A DNA stretch of 64,000 bases. Source: a bacterium (lineage in GTDB: Bacteria; Myxococcota_A; Polyangia; Nannocystales; Nannocystaceae). Positions 47,072-60,864 of the stretch are shown in pieces; position 1 is the stretch's first letter, and the number at the start of each line of letters is the position of its first letter. A program made the position numbers and the translations under genes. The notes under the pieces are model-generated. The model did no database searches. It had not been told where the DNA came from and worked only from the letters and a program-made list of their open reading frames with translations. The stretch covers positions 1 to 64,000 of the forward strand of contig JANSYI010000032.1 in assembly GCA_024742475.1 (NCBI GenBank), read 5' to 3'.

Positions 47072-48391
47072 GTGACGGCCCAAAAGGGCGAGACTTCTCC
47101 CAAGAGCGGGAACTCGGCAGAAGCCTCCAAGGAGACGAGCGCGCCCAAGAGCGGGCGTGGACGGGGGAGGCGCGGTCGCGTCTCTCCCTCCGATCCTGGG
47201 GACGACGCGAGCGCGCTCGGGATCTACTTCCGGGAGATGGCCGCCGTCTCGGTGATGACGCCGCAGCAAGAGCGCGAGGCCGCCGAGCAGATACTCGACG
47301 CGCGCACCAAGTACTGGCGTGCGATCTTCTCCTACCCGCCCTTCATCCCGGGCATCGCAGCGGTCGTCTGCGACACGTTCAACGAAGACGACCGGCCCGG
47401 CGAGCTGCTCGAGAGCATTCAGCGGACGTCTCGCAAGTACCGGGACCGTCAGACGCGGGCCAACGAGGACGCCTACGAACTCGATTGCCAGAAGCTCTCG
47501 GGCGAGATGGCGCGTCTGGACACCGACGGCCTCGCCTGCGAGCCCGTGTTCGAGGACCTCAACAACATCCTCGAGGGGCGACGCAACGACGTGAAGCTGC
47601 AGGTCACGCTTCCACCCACGGGCTCGGCTCCGTTCGCCAAGTACGTCGACCGCGTGCGGACGGCGGGCGCGGTGCTGTGGCGGCGCAAGGACCAGTTCGT
47701 CCGGGCCAACCTTCGCCTGGTCGTGACGATGGCGCGCCGCTACAACCGCGGCGCGCTCCCGCTGCCCGACCTCATCCAAGAGGGCAACATCGGGCTGATG
47801 AAGGCCGTCGACCGCTTCGACCCCGAGCGTGGCTTTCGTTTCAGCACCTACGCCAGCTGGTGGATTCGGCACGCGATCAGCCGCGCGCTGGCGGACAAGG
47901 GCCGCGAGGTTCGCGTGCCCGTCCACATGATCGACGTCTATCACAAGCTCAAGCGCACCCGGCAGCGCTTCGCGACGCTCAAGGGACGCGAGCCCACCGA
48001 CGAGGAGCTCTCGCAACAGGCCGAGGTGCCGATCGAAAAGATCCAGCGGCTGCGGCAGTGCCTGCTCGACGCGGGCCCCAGCCTCGACAGCCCCGTTTCG
48101 GGGGCCGAGGGGCGCACCGTGGGCGAGCTCATCGAAGACGAGACCACGCCGCTGCCCGCCGAGATGCTGCAGGCGCGGGCCATGGGCGACAAGGTCCGCG
48201 AGCTGCTCGATCGGCTGCGCCCCATCGAAGCCGACGTCATCCGCAAACGCTTTGGCCTCGACCAGGGCGAGCCGATGACCCTGCGCGAGATCGGCGAGCA
48301 GTACTCGCTGTCTCGCGAGCGCATCCGCCAGCTTCAAGAACAGGCGCTCATCAAGATTCGCCGCGAGCTGCGTCGACAGGATCTGATGTGA
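47072..48391 (+). CDS. Group-2 sigma-70 factor (RpoD/RpoS-like)
   Basis: A 439-residue primary-like sigma factor starting with GTG. After a basic N-terminal tail (SGRGRGRRGR) comes region 1.2 (ALGIYFREMAAVSVMTPQQE), a non-conserved insert of ~130 residues, region 2 (LPLPDLIQEGNIGLMKAVDR and GFRFSTYASWWIRHAISRAL, ~210-273), region 3, and region 4 with LREIGEQYSLSRERIRQLQE. It has the complete RpoD-type regions 2-4 but no long region 1.1, so it is likely an alternative factor for stationary phase, stress or development. A glutaredoxin gene overlaps its stop by 4 bp. The 115-bp leader has an inverted repeat GGGAA-GCG-TTCCC (47029-47041). Confidence 0.93.
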   Translation: MTAQKGETSPKSGNSAEASKETSAPKSGRGRGRRGRVSPSDPGDDASALGIYFREMAAVSVMTPQQEREAAEQILDARTKYWRAIFSYPPFIPGIAAVVCDTFNEDDRPGELLESIQRTSRKYRDRQTRANEDAYELDCQKLSGEMARLDTDGLACEPVFEDLNNILEGRRNDVKLQVTLPPTGSAPFAKYVDRVRTAGAVLWRRKDQFVRANLRLVVTMARRYNRGALPLPDLIQEGNIGLMKAVDRFDPERGFRFSTYASWWIRHAISRALADKGREVRVPVHMIDVYHKLKRTRQRFATLKGREPTDEELSQQAEVPIEKIQRLRQCLLDAGPSLDSPVSGAEGRTVGELIEDETTPLPAEMLQARAMGDKVRELLDRLRPIEADVIRKRFGLDQGEPMTLREIGEQYSLSRERIRQLQEQALIKIRRELRRQDLM

Positions 48392-48651
48392 CCGAACCAC
48401 GCAAGCTCACGCTCTACCAGTTTCGCGGGTGCCCGTTCTGCTCCATGGTCGAGCGGGCGATCGAGCGCCTCGGCGTCGAGGTCGAGATGCGCGACATCCT
48501 GCGCGACTCCGAGGCGATGCAAGCGCTCGTCGAGGCGACCGGACGAAGGACCGTGCCGGTACTGCAGATCGCCGAGGGCGAGGACGCGCAGTGGATGCCC
48601 GAGAGCCGCGACATCATCGCGTGGCTCGAGCGCGAGCACGCGGTCGCTTGA
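48388..48651 (+). CDS. Glutaredoxin-like protein
   Basis: An 87-residue thioredoxin-fold protein. The active site is FRGCPFCSMVERAI (CPFC), the cis-Pro loop is RRTVPVLQI, and the glutathione-binding region continues to SRDIIAWLER. It resembles monothiol/dithiol glutaredoxins and GST N-domains. The GTG start at 48388 overlaps the sigma-factor stop (GTGA), so both are likely translated together. A redox role next to a sigma factor is suggestive but unproven. Confidence 0.88.
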   Translation: MTEPRKLTLYQFRGCPFCSMVERAIERLGVEVEMRDILRDSEAMQALVEATGRRTVPVLQIAEGEDAQWMPESRDIIAWLEREHAVA

Positions 48652-48669
48652 GCGGCCCTCCCCGGACCG

Positions 48670-49527
48670 TCACTCTTCGGGCGCAGGCGTCGACGACAGC
48701 GCGATGCCGTGCTCGCGCAGCTCGAGGGACCGGGCCTTGTACAGGAGCCCGACGGCCTTCTTGAACGCCTTCTTGCTCATGCCCAGCCGCTGCTCGATGT
48801 CGGCGGGCGTGCTGCGGTCGTGCAGGGGCAGGAAGCCGCCGGCGTCTCGCAGCGCCTCGAGCACGGTGTCGCGCGCGTCGAGCATGCCCGCCTTGCCGCG
48901 TTTCTTGAGCCGCACGTCGAGGCGGTTGTCGTCGCGGACGCAGCGGACGTAGCCGGTGTGCGTGCTGCCCAGCTTCATCGCGCCGTAGACGTCGCTGTGG
49001 TGGACCATGCCGCGGTGGCGTTGGTCGACGACTACCTGAACGCCGGCGTCGGTGCGCCCGTAGACCAGCAGCTCCACCTCGTCGTCTTCGAGCACCGAGC
49101 GGACGTCGTAGTCGAAGTGGCTGGCCAGGTGCGTCGAGCCGATGAGCCGCTCCTTCTTGCGGTCGAGGCACACCACCACCACGTAGTCGCGACCCTCGTG
49201 CATGCGCTGGGCCTGCTCGTGCGGTGGGACGTAGAGATCCTTGGGCAGACCCCAGTCGAGATACGCGCCGGCCTGGGTCGTCGCCACGCAGCGCATCGGG
49301 GCGAAGCCTCCGAGCGCCGCGGCTGGCCGGGCGGTGGTGGGGCAGGGCGCGCCGGTGCGGTCTTGGTAGATGAAGACGCGCACGCGATCTCCTGCGCGGG
49401 CTTGGGCGTCGAGCTCGTCGGCGGGCAAGAGCAGCGCGGGCCCGCTCGAGGCCAGGCGTGCACCCTCGGGTCCGACGTCTTCGATCTCGAAGGTCTGAAA
49501 TCGACCGATCTCGGGCGCGCGCCGCAT
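48670..49527 (-). CDS. CvfB/YitL-like S1 RNA-binding protein
   Basis: A 285-residue protein of the CvfB type, with successive S1-like beta-barrel domains and a C-terminal winged-helix. Diagnostic stretches include GAYLDWGLPKDLYVPPHEQA, HRGMVHHSDVYGAMKLGSTH and the C-terminal ADIEQRLGMSKKAFKKAVGL. CvfB proteins bind RNA and affect virulence or translation in Firmicutes; the role in myxobacteria is unknown. It is convergent with the glutaredoxin gene (18-bp gap). The 186 bp between it and the following PAS gene hold no clear feature. Confidence 0.88.
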   Translation of the reverse strand: MRRAPEIGRFQTFEIEDVGPEGARLASSGPALLLPADELDAQARAGDRVRVFIYQDRTGAPCPTTARPAAALGGFAPMRCVATTQAGAYLDWGLPKDLYVPPHEQAQRMHEGRDYVVVVCLDRKKERLIGSTHLASHFDYDVRSVLEDDEVELLVYGRTDAGVQVVVDQRHRGMVHHSDVYGAMKLGSTHTGYVRCVRDDNRLDVRLKKRGKAGMLDARDTVLEALRDAGGFLPLHDRSTPADIEQRLGMSKKAFKKAVGLLYKARSLELREHGIALSSTPAPEE

Positions 49528-49713
49528 CGCCGCACCCTATCAGTCCTCCCGCGACCATGTCGGCAAAGGGGAGAGCGAACCCGTGCGCTTGCGAGCATCA
49601 TGCGCGACTCCGATCGTGGCCGCGCCGTGTCGACCGTCCCACGTCGGGACAGACCCCGAGAACCGCGTTCGGCCTGATGGGAATCGGCGTATTCGGCCCG
49701 TACAGTTGGCCCC

Positions 49714-50712
49714 ATGTTGCGGTCGGCGATCGGTGGGGCGTGGGACGGAGGGGCCATCCTCCGTCGCGCGTCGCATCCGCTCGTGTGGACCGGCTTCGCG
49801 ACGCTCGTCGCGACGGGGACGCTCGCGGGCCCCGTGCCGCTCGTGGTGGGCGTGCCGCTGCTCGTGGGCATCGTCGCGGCCGCGTCGAGCATCGCGGTGT
49901 GGCGGACTCGTCAGCGGAGCCCGCCTCTCGACCCGCGCACCATCGCGTTCGTCGCCAGCGGCGATGGGCTTTGGGATTACGACCTGCGCACCACCGAGAT
50001 CCACTACGACGACCGGTGCGCGACCATGCTCGGCTACGAGGCGGGCTCCATCGGGTCGCATCTGGGCGCGTGGGGCAAGCTCGTGCACCCCGGCGACCTC
50101 TCGCGAGCCCGAGACGCTCTCGACGCCTTCGTTCGAGGCACGTCGCCGAACTACGAGGTCGAAGTGCGGCTGCGGGCAGCCGACGGCGGGTGGCGACGCG
50201 TGCTCGACAAGGCCACGGTGGTCGAGCGGGATGACGAGGGCCGACCCGCGCGCCTGGTGGGCGTGCATCGACTCCTCCCCGACACGGCCGAGATCGAGGT
50301 GCCCCAAAGCGGACGACGACACGCCGCGTCGGTCCTCGGCGAGCTCGAGAAGGCGCTGGCGGCCAAGCGGTCCCGCGCGGTCCGCATCGAAGCCCGGGTC
50401 GGTGAAGACCTCGGCGTCGGGTGGGTCGAGCGCGACAGCTTTGCGCGCGCGCTCGCGCGGGTGCTCGACGCCATCGCCAGCGGCGTGCCGGAGGGGACGG
50501 TCATCCCGGTGCGCCCGCGGGCGCCTCGCGAGGTCGGCATGATCGGGTTCTCGTTGATGCTGCCCAGCGACGCGTCGGTGCACACGGCCTCGCCCGACAT
50601 CGACGCGGCGCGCTCGATGCTCCACACCTCGGGCGCCCGGCTTCGGGTCCGCGCGGACCAGATCGTGATCGAGCTGCCCGCCGGTCGTGGCCGCGCGCAT
50701 CTGGGCCTCTGA
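49714..50712 (+). CDS. Membrane PAS-domain protein with degenerate output domain
   Basis: A 332-residue protein with two hydrophobic stretches near the N-terminus (LVWTGFATLVATGTLAGPVP and PLLVGIVAAASSIAVW), then a PAS fold (residues ~75-190: IAFVASGDGLWDYDLRTTEI, WGKLVHPGDLSRARDALDAF). The last ~110 residues (RDSFARALARVLDAIASGVP, ARLRVRADQIVIELPAG) look like a kinase ATPase fold without N, G1 or G2 motifs, and no HisKA helix is present. It may be a sensor that signals by protein contact. The gene stands alone on its strand, 120 bp before parC. Confidence 0.72.
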   Translation: MLRSAIGGAWDGGAILRRASHPLVWTGFATLVATGTLAGPVPLVVGVPLLVGIVAAASSIAVWRTRQRSPPLDPRTIAFVASGDGLWDYDLRTTEIHYDDRCATMLGYEAGSIGSHLGAWGKLVHPGDLSRARDALDAFVRGTSPNYEVEVRLRAADGGWRRVLDKATVVERDDEGRPARLVGVHRLLPDTAEIEVPQSGRRHAASVLGELEKALAAKRSRAVRIEARVGEDLGVGWVERDSFARALARVLDAIASGVPEGTVIPVRPRAPREVGMIGFSLMLPSDASVHTASPDIDAARSMLHTSGARLRVRADQIVIELPAGRGRAHLGL

Positions 50713-50832
50713 GGCGAGGCCGCGAGCCCGACGGCGCGCAAATGGCGCGGCGCCGAGCGGCACATCGGCCGGGTTCCGCCAAGAAATTGACCTGGATCTG
50801 CCAAACGTTCAGGGTCGGGCCGAGTGCCGTCC

Positions 50833-55213
<4,381 letters not shown>

Positions 55214-55250
55214 CGGGCCGACGCGACAGCCTCGGTCGCATCCGCAAATA

Positions 55251-55263
55251 CGACATATTGTCG
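55251..55263. promoter_or_regulatory. 13-bp palindrome between parE and the RlmI-like gene
   Basis: CGACA-TAT-TGTCG is a perfect inverted repeat in an AT-rich spot of a 99-bp gap. A second hairpin GCGCG-AAAA-CGCGC follows at 55270-55283. The first could be an operator or promoter core, the second a leader hairpin or weak terminator. Confidence 0.35.
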
Positions 55264-55312
55264 CGAGTTGCGCGAAAACGCGCCGGGGCAGAACTTGCTA
55301 CAACCGGCGCCT

Positions 55313-56494
55313 GTGGCTGGTCCCGAGCACGTGCACGTCCGACTGCGCAAGCCCCTGCGGCGGACGCTTCGCCGCGGGCACCCGTGGGTGTTTCGCGACG
55401 CGCTGGCGCGGCTGAGCTGCAAGCCCGGGGACGTCGTCTCGATTCTCGACGAGCGTGATCGGCTGATCGCCCGCGGCTGGGCCGAGGAGGGCCCGATCGC
55501 CGTGCGCGTGCTGACCACGAAGAACGAGGCCGTCGACAAGGCGCTGCTGCAGCAACGGATCGAAGCCGCCGCGGCGCTGCGCACCCGCATGGTGCCGCCG
55601 CAGACCGACACGTACCGGCTGCTGCACGGCGAAGGCGATCGCATCCCCGGCGTCGTCTGCGACGTGTACGGGCGCTACGCGACGCTCAAGCTCGACGGCA
55701 GCGCGACGCTGGTGTGGCGCGACGCGATCGTCAGCGCGCTCATCCCCACGCTGAAGGCCAAGGGGGTCGAGGGGCTGATGCTGCGCACGGGTCGGCGCGG
55801 GCAGAAGAAGGTGTCGCAGGCGTGGGGGGAGCTGTGCCCGCAGAAGGTCATCGTCACCGAGCAGGGCCTCAAGCTCAGCGTCGATCTGGTGCACGGGCAA
55901 AAGACGGGCATGTTCATCGACCACCGCACGGGGCGTCGTGCCGTGCGGCGCATCGCGGGCGGACTGCGGGTGCTCGATCTCTACAGCTACATCGGCGGGT
56001 TCTCGGCGTCGGCGGGCCTGGCGGGCGCGGCGTCGGTGACCACGGTCGACATCTCCGAGGGCGCGATCGAGGCTGCGGCCGAGACGTGGTCGTTCAACGG
56101 GCTGGACCCGGCGACACACACCCGCGTCTGTGCCGACGTGCCGCAGTTCCTGCAGACCGAGCAGGAGGCGGGCCGGCGCTACGACCTCATCATCGCCGAC
56201 CCGCCCAGCTTCGCGCCCAACCACGCCGCCAAGCCGGGGGCCCTCAAGGCCTACGGCAAGCTGCACCAGGCGTGCTGCCGGATCTTGGCGCCGCGCGGCT
56301 ACCTGCTCGCGGCCTCGTGCAGCAGCCACGTGGGACGCGAGGACTTCGAGATGTGCCTCATCGAGGCCTCCGACAAGGCCCGCCGCAACCTGCAGGTCCT
56401 CGACCGCTGGGGCGCGCCGCCCGATCACCCCCGCCTCCTGGGCTTCCCCGAGGGCGATTATCTGGCCTCGGTGCTGGCCCGCGCGGTGGATTGA
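55313..56494 (+). CDS. RlmI-like 23S rRNA (cytosine-C5) methyltransferase
   Basis: About 393 residues. The N-terminal PUA domain begins [20 protein letters not shown]. The Rossmann domain has SAM motif [20 protein letters not shown], an acidic ribose-binding strand VTTVDIS, and the catalytic region [11 protein letters not shown], followed by [15 protein letters not shown] where the Cys of 5-methylcytosine enzymes is expected. Family members RlmI and RlmK/L methylate 23S rRNA; RlmI is the closest in layout and length. The GTG at 55313 was chosen for length and PUA position; TTG at 55268 is possible. Confidence 0.88.
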   Translation: MAGPEHVHVRLRKPLRRTLRRGHPWVFRDALARLSCKPGDVVSILDERDRLIARGWAEEGPIAVRVLTTKNEAVDKALLQQRIEAAAALRTRMVPPQTDTYRLLHGEGDRIPGVVCDVYGRYATLKLDGSATLVWRDAIVSALIPTLKAKGVEGLMLRTGRRGQKKVSQAWGELCPQKVIVTEQGLKLSVDLVHGQKTGMFIDHRTGRRAVRRIAGGLRVLDLYSYIGGFSASAGLAGAASVTTVDISEGAIEAAAETWSFNGLDPATHTRVCADVPQFLQTEQEAGRRYDLIIADPPSFAPNHAAKPGALKAYGKLHQACCRILAPRGYLLAASCSSHVGREDFEMCLIEASDKARRNLQVLDRWGAPPDHPRLLGFPEGDYLASVLARAVD

Positions 56495-56555
56495 GGGCTG
56501 GGGCGTGCAACCGGGGCGAGAGCGCTCCGTCCACTCCTCGCGCGAGCCGACGCGC

Positions 56556-56574
56556 GTGCTCGATGGGCGAGCAC
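56556..56574. terminator. Hairpin after the RlmI-like gene
   Basis: GTGCTCG-ATGGG-CGAGCAC forms a 7-bp stem with a 5-nt loop, 60 bases past the stop. No U tract follows, so it may be a weak or Rho-assisted terminator, or a leader element of the next gene. Confidence 0.4.
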
Positions 56575-56592
56575 CCCGCGCCGGCCCGCAGG

Positions 56593-56598
56593 TATAAA
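56593..56598 (+). promoter_or_regulatory. TATAAA -10-like element, possible leaderless start
   Basis: TATAAA lies 6 bases before the ATG at 56605, so transcription would begin at or near the A of the start codon. There is no ribosome-binding site in between. No convincing -35 was seen. Confidence 0.4.
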
Positions 56599-56604
56599 CA
56601 CCGT

Positions 56605-57963
<1,359 letters not shown>

Positions 57964-57987
57964 CTGCGGTCACCGGCCGATCGGACG

Positions 57988-60258
57988 ATGCCAACTCACG
58001 AGGCGCGGGCCTTGAAGACCGCGCCTTTTCGCTCCAAGAGTGGGGCCATGGCTCCGCGCAAGACGTCGGACGGCCGCGACATTCCACGCCTGCTCGGGGC
58101 GCGGCAGCGCACGATGTCGCTGCTCGCCGCCGTGTTCGAAGACGAGGCGCGGCGCGAGGCGTCCCGGCGTGGGCGTCGGCGATCGAAGCAGCGCAGCCGC
58201 GTGGGCTTCGCGCTGGCGGCCGCGCTCGGGTGCGTGCTCGCGGCGCTCGCCGGCGGGGTGGGGGCCTGGTCCCTGCAGACGCCGCACCTCGACGCGCTCG
58301 ACGAGGCGCTCGCCCTCGGAGACCTCGAGGTGCTCGACGACGCGCTCGCGCAGGTCGAGTCCGACACGCCTCGCGCGCGCGCTGGACGGGCCTTGGCTCG
58401 CGCCCAGCAAGCGGTGTGGGGTGCGGCCGCGCCCGCCGAAGCCTCGATGGCCTCGCGCGGCGCCGAGGGTCCGCACCACGACCAGGCCGCGGCGCTGGTG
58501 GATGCGATGCGAGGCGATGCGACCACAGCGGGCGCGTGGGCGTCGGCAATCACCGCAGGACGCACGCTGCAGGATCTGCCCGCGGCCGTCCAAGCGCTGA
58601 GCCGAGCGCACCGACCTGCAGGCGCGTCGCGGACCCTGGCTGCGCTGCAGTTCTCGCTCGGTGACGTGTCGGCGGCCCTGCAGACGCTCGATGCGACGGG
58701 CACCGCGGGCGCGCGGGCGGACGCCGCGTTCTACGAGTCGCTGACGCGCCCCGGTGGTGGCACGGCCGTCGGCGCGCCCGGCCGCGCGGCGCTGCTGCGC
58801 GCGAAGGCGGAGGTCGAATCCGGCGAACGCGAGGCGGCTCGCGTGGCGCTGGCCCAGGCGCGGGCGTCGATGCTGCCGTGGGACCCCGTCGCCACGACCA
58901 CCGGCTTGCGGCTGTCGTTCTTGGCCGCCGACGCGGATGGCCTGCGGGCGTGGTCGGCCGATGCCCGGTTCTCGCCGCAGGTCCGCGCGCTTGCGGCCGC
59001 GTACGCCCAGGCGAGCGCGGGTGCGTGGGACGACACGGTCTCGTCGCTGGCCTCCCACGACTCCGGCGCACCGTGGGTCGCCTACGTGCTGGGCTACGCC
59101 GCGGCCGAACGCGGTCGGTGGACCGACGCCCTGCGGCTCGCGGCCACCGCCCGCCGGGGCATGCCTGGACGCGTCGAGCCCGAGGTGCTCGGCGCCTGGG
59201 TGGCGGGGCACGTGCTCGACCCCGAGGGTGCGCATCGCCGCCTCGTCGCGCTGAGCGAGCGCGCACCATGGGCGCCGCGGCTGTGGACCGCGCGCGCGGA
59301 GTCCGCGTCCGCGAGCGGTCGACCTGCCGCCGAGGTCACGGCCGCGTACGAGCGCGCCCTGGAGGTGGAGCACCGGCCCGCGAGCGCCGCTGCAGCCTTG
59401 GCGCGGACGGCATCGCCCGACGAGGCGCTGCACCTGTGGGCGATGGCGGCCACGCTCGACCCCACCGAGGCGCGCCATCGCTTGGCCCTCGGCGAGGTTC
59501 AGGCCGATCTCGGGCGCCTCGGCGAGGCGTGGGCCAACCTCGCGACCGCCCAGGACGCCGCGCGGGACCCCGAGGCATGGCTGACCCTCGTCGAGCTGGC
59601 CCTGGTGCGAAGCCGCGGGCAGGCCACGCCCGAGATCCCGGTGGAGATCGGGGCCTGGCTCGACGCGGCGCTGGCCTCCGGCGCCTCTGCAGAGGACGTG
59701 CAGCGTCTGCGGCTGCGGACCCGGCTTGCTCGCGGCGAGCGTGTCGGCGCGCAGGCGTCAGCGCTGGCCCTACGCCACCGAGACGACGCGGCCATCGTCG
59801 CGCTGGCCGTCGAAGCCCTCGGCGCTGAGGGCAGGCTCCCAGCCGCGCGTCATCACGTCGAGCGAGCCCGCCGCACGCTGGCGCGCGGAGAGCTGCCCGT
59901 GGTCACCCTCGCGCTCGCCAACGTCCTGCGCGAACGCGGCGAGGTCCGAGAGGCCGCGCAGCTCTCGTTCAAGGGCTGGAGCGCGCTTCGGTCCGACGCC
60001 CACGCGCTCACCGTCTTGGCTGCCGCAAGCGATGCCGTCGACGCCTGGCTCGCGCTGGGCAACACCAACGGCGCCCGGGCCATCGCCCGCGAGCTGACGC
60101 AGCGCTTGCCGAGCAGCCCCGAGGCGTGGCTGCTGCGAGCACGGGTTCAACGCGCCGCCGACGAGCCCGACTTTGCGTGCCGAAGCCTCGGGCGGGCGCG
60201 CACGCTCGATCCCAACGTCGTGCTCGAGCGCGGGTGGTGCCGCGACGAAGCGATGTAG
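57988..60258 (+). CDS. Large one-pass membrane TPR protein
   Basis: A 756-residue protein. A basic cytoplasmic N-terminus (RRGRRRSKQRSRV) precedes one membrane segment at ~72-94 (GFALAAALGCVLAALAGGVG). The remaining ~650 residues are Ala-rich helical pairs in the manner of tetratricopeptide repeats, e.g. LGDVSAALQTLDATGTAGAR, AAERGRWTDALRLAATARRG and RLALGEVQADLGRLGEAWAN. No catalytic motif was found, so a scaffold role is likely, with the TPR part outside the cytoplasm if the positive-inside rule holds. Start ATG at 57988 or 58048. The 3' end is 3 bp from the convergent gene. Confidence 0.82.
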   Translation: MPTHEARALKTAPFRSKSGAMAPRKTSDGRDIPRLLGARQRTMSLLAAVFEDEARREASRRGRRRSKQRSRVGFALAAALGCVLAALAGGVGAWSLQTPHLDALDEALALGDLEVLDDALAQVESDTPRARAGRALARAQQAVWGAAAPAEASMASRGAEGPHHDQAAALVDAMRGDATTAGAWASAITAGRTLQDLPAAVQALSRAHRPAGASRTLAALQFSLGDVSAALQTLDATGTAGARADAAFYESLTRPGGGTAVGAPGRAALLRAKAEVESGEREAARVALAQARASMLPWDPVATTTGLRLSFLAADADGLRAWSADARFSPQVRALAAAYAQASAGAWDDTVSSLASHDSGAPWVAYVLGYAAAERGRWTDALRLAATARRGMPGRVEPEVLGAWVAGHVLDPEGAHRRLVALSERAPWAPRLWTARAESASASGRPAAEVTAAYERALEVEHRPASAAAALARTASPDEALHLWAMAATLDPTEARHRLALGEVQADLGRLGEAWANLATAQDAARDPEAWLTLVELALVRSRGQATPEIPVEIGAWLDAALASGASAEDVQRLRLRTRLARGERVGAQASALALRHRDDAAIVALAVEALGAEGRLPAARHHVERARRTLARGELPVVTLALANVLRERGEVREAAQLSFKGWSALRSDAHALTVLAAASDAVDAWLALGNTNGARAIARELTQRLPSSPEAWLLRARVQRAADEPDFACRSLGRARTLDPNVVLERGWCRDEAM

Positions 60259-60261
60259 TGG

Positions 60262-60813
60262 TTAGGCGCTGGCCGCATCGTCGGCGGGATCGGGAGCGGC
60301 CGCCTCGAAGTCGAAGGCGGGGACCAACGGGTCGGCCACCTCGAAGTCGAACTCGGGAATCGGCGGAGGTTCGGTCTCGAACTCGAAGGCCGGCATGGGC
60401 GGGGGCTCGAGCTCGCTGTCGGCCGCGATGCCCATGGGAGGGGCGACGGAGAGGCGAGCGGCGACCTCGTCCTCGTCTTCGTCCTCGACGAGGTCCGTGA
60501 GCGCCTGCGCCTCGTCCTCGGTGGGCACCTCGCCGGCTTCGCTCCCGGACGGGCGAAATTGGTGCGCGTCGACCTGACCGTCGCGGATCAGCTCGACCAG
60601 CCGGGCCAGCGCCGCGTCGTGCCGGTCGAAGTCTGCGGGGTGCCACGAGAACTCGGTGACCAGGAAGTCCACGACGCGGTCGAGGGCGTCGGGGGGCGCG
60701 AACCGGAGGGCCCGTTCCAGCTCGTCGGCCACCACCGGGTCTCCGGCCTGGGGGGCGGAGTCCCGAGGACCATACAGCTCGAAGCGCTGCAAACCGTCGT
60801 ACAGCCGCACCAA
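60262..60813 (-). CDS. Acidic protein of unknown function with Pro-Phe-Glu repeats
   Basis: A 183-residue soluble protein without signal peptide. Residues 1-95 are a compact helical region (ADELERALRFAPPDALDRVV, LARLVELIRDGQVDAHQF). The C-terminal ~85 residues are acidic and hold repeats of the form PPPMPAFEFETEPPPIPEFD, perhaps a flexible tail that binds partners. No family recognised. It is divergent from the metallopeptidase gene (51-bp gap), so it could be a regulator or chaperone of that cluster, but this is only positional. Confidence 0.65.
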   Translation of the reverse strand: MVRLYDGLQRFELYGPRDSAPQAGDPVVADELERALRFAPPDALDRVVDFLVTEFSWHPADFDRHDAALARLVELIRDGQVDAHQFRPSGSEAGEVPTEDEAQALTDLVEDEDEDEVAARLSVAPPMGIAADSELEPPPMPAFEFETEPPPIPEFDFEVADPLVPAFDFEAAAPDPADDAASA

Positions 60814-60864
60814 GCCAAGCTAGCACGCCCGGGCGAAACCGGTGTGAGGTTGTGACCACGATGA

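Noticed and set aside
50787-50815. Sigma-70 promoter before parC
   Set aside because: TTGACC is a fair -35, but 17 bases on there is only CAGGGT, so the -10 is missing.
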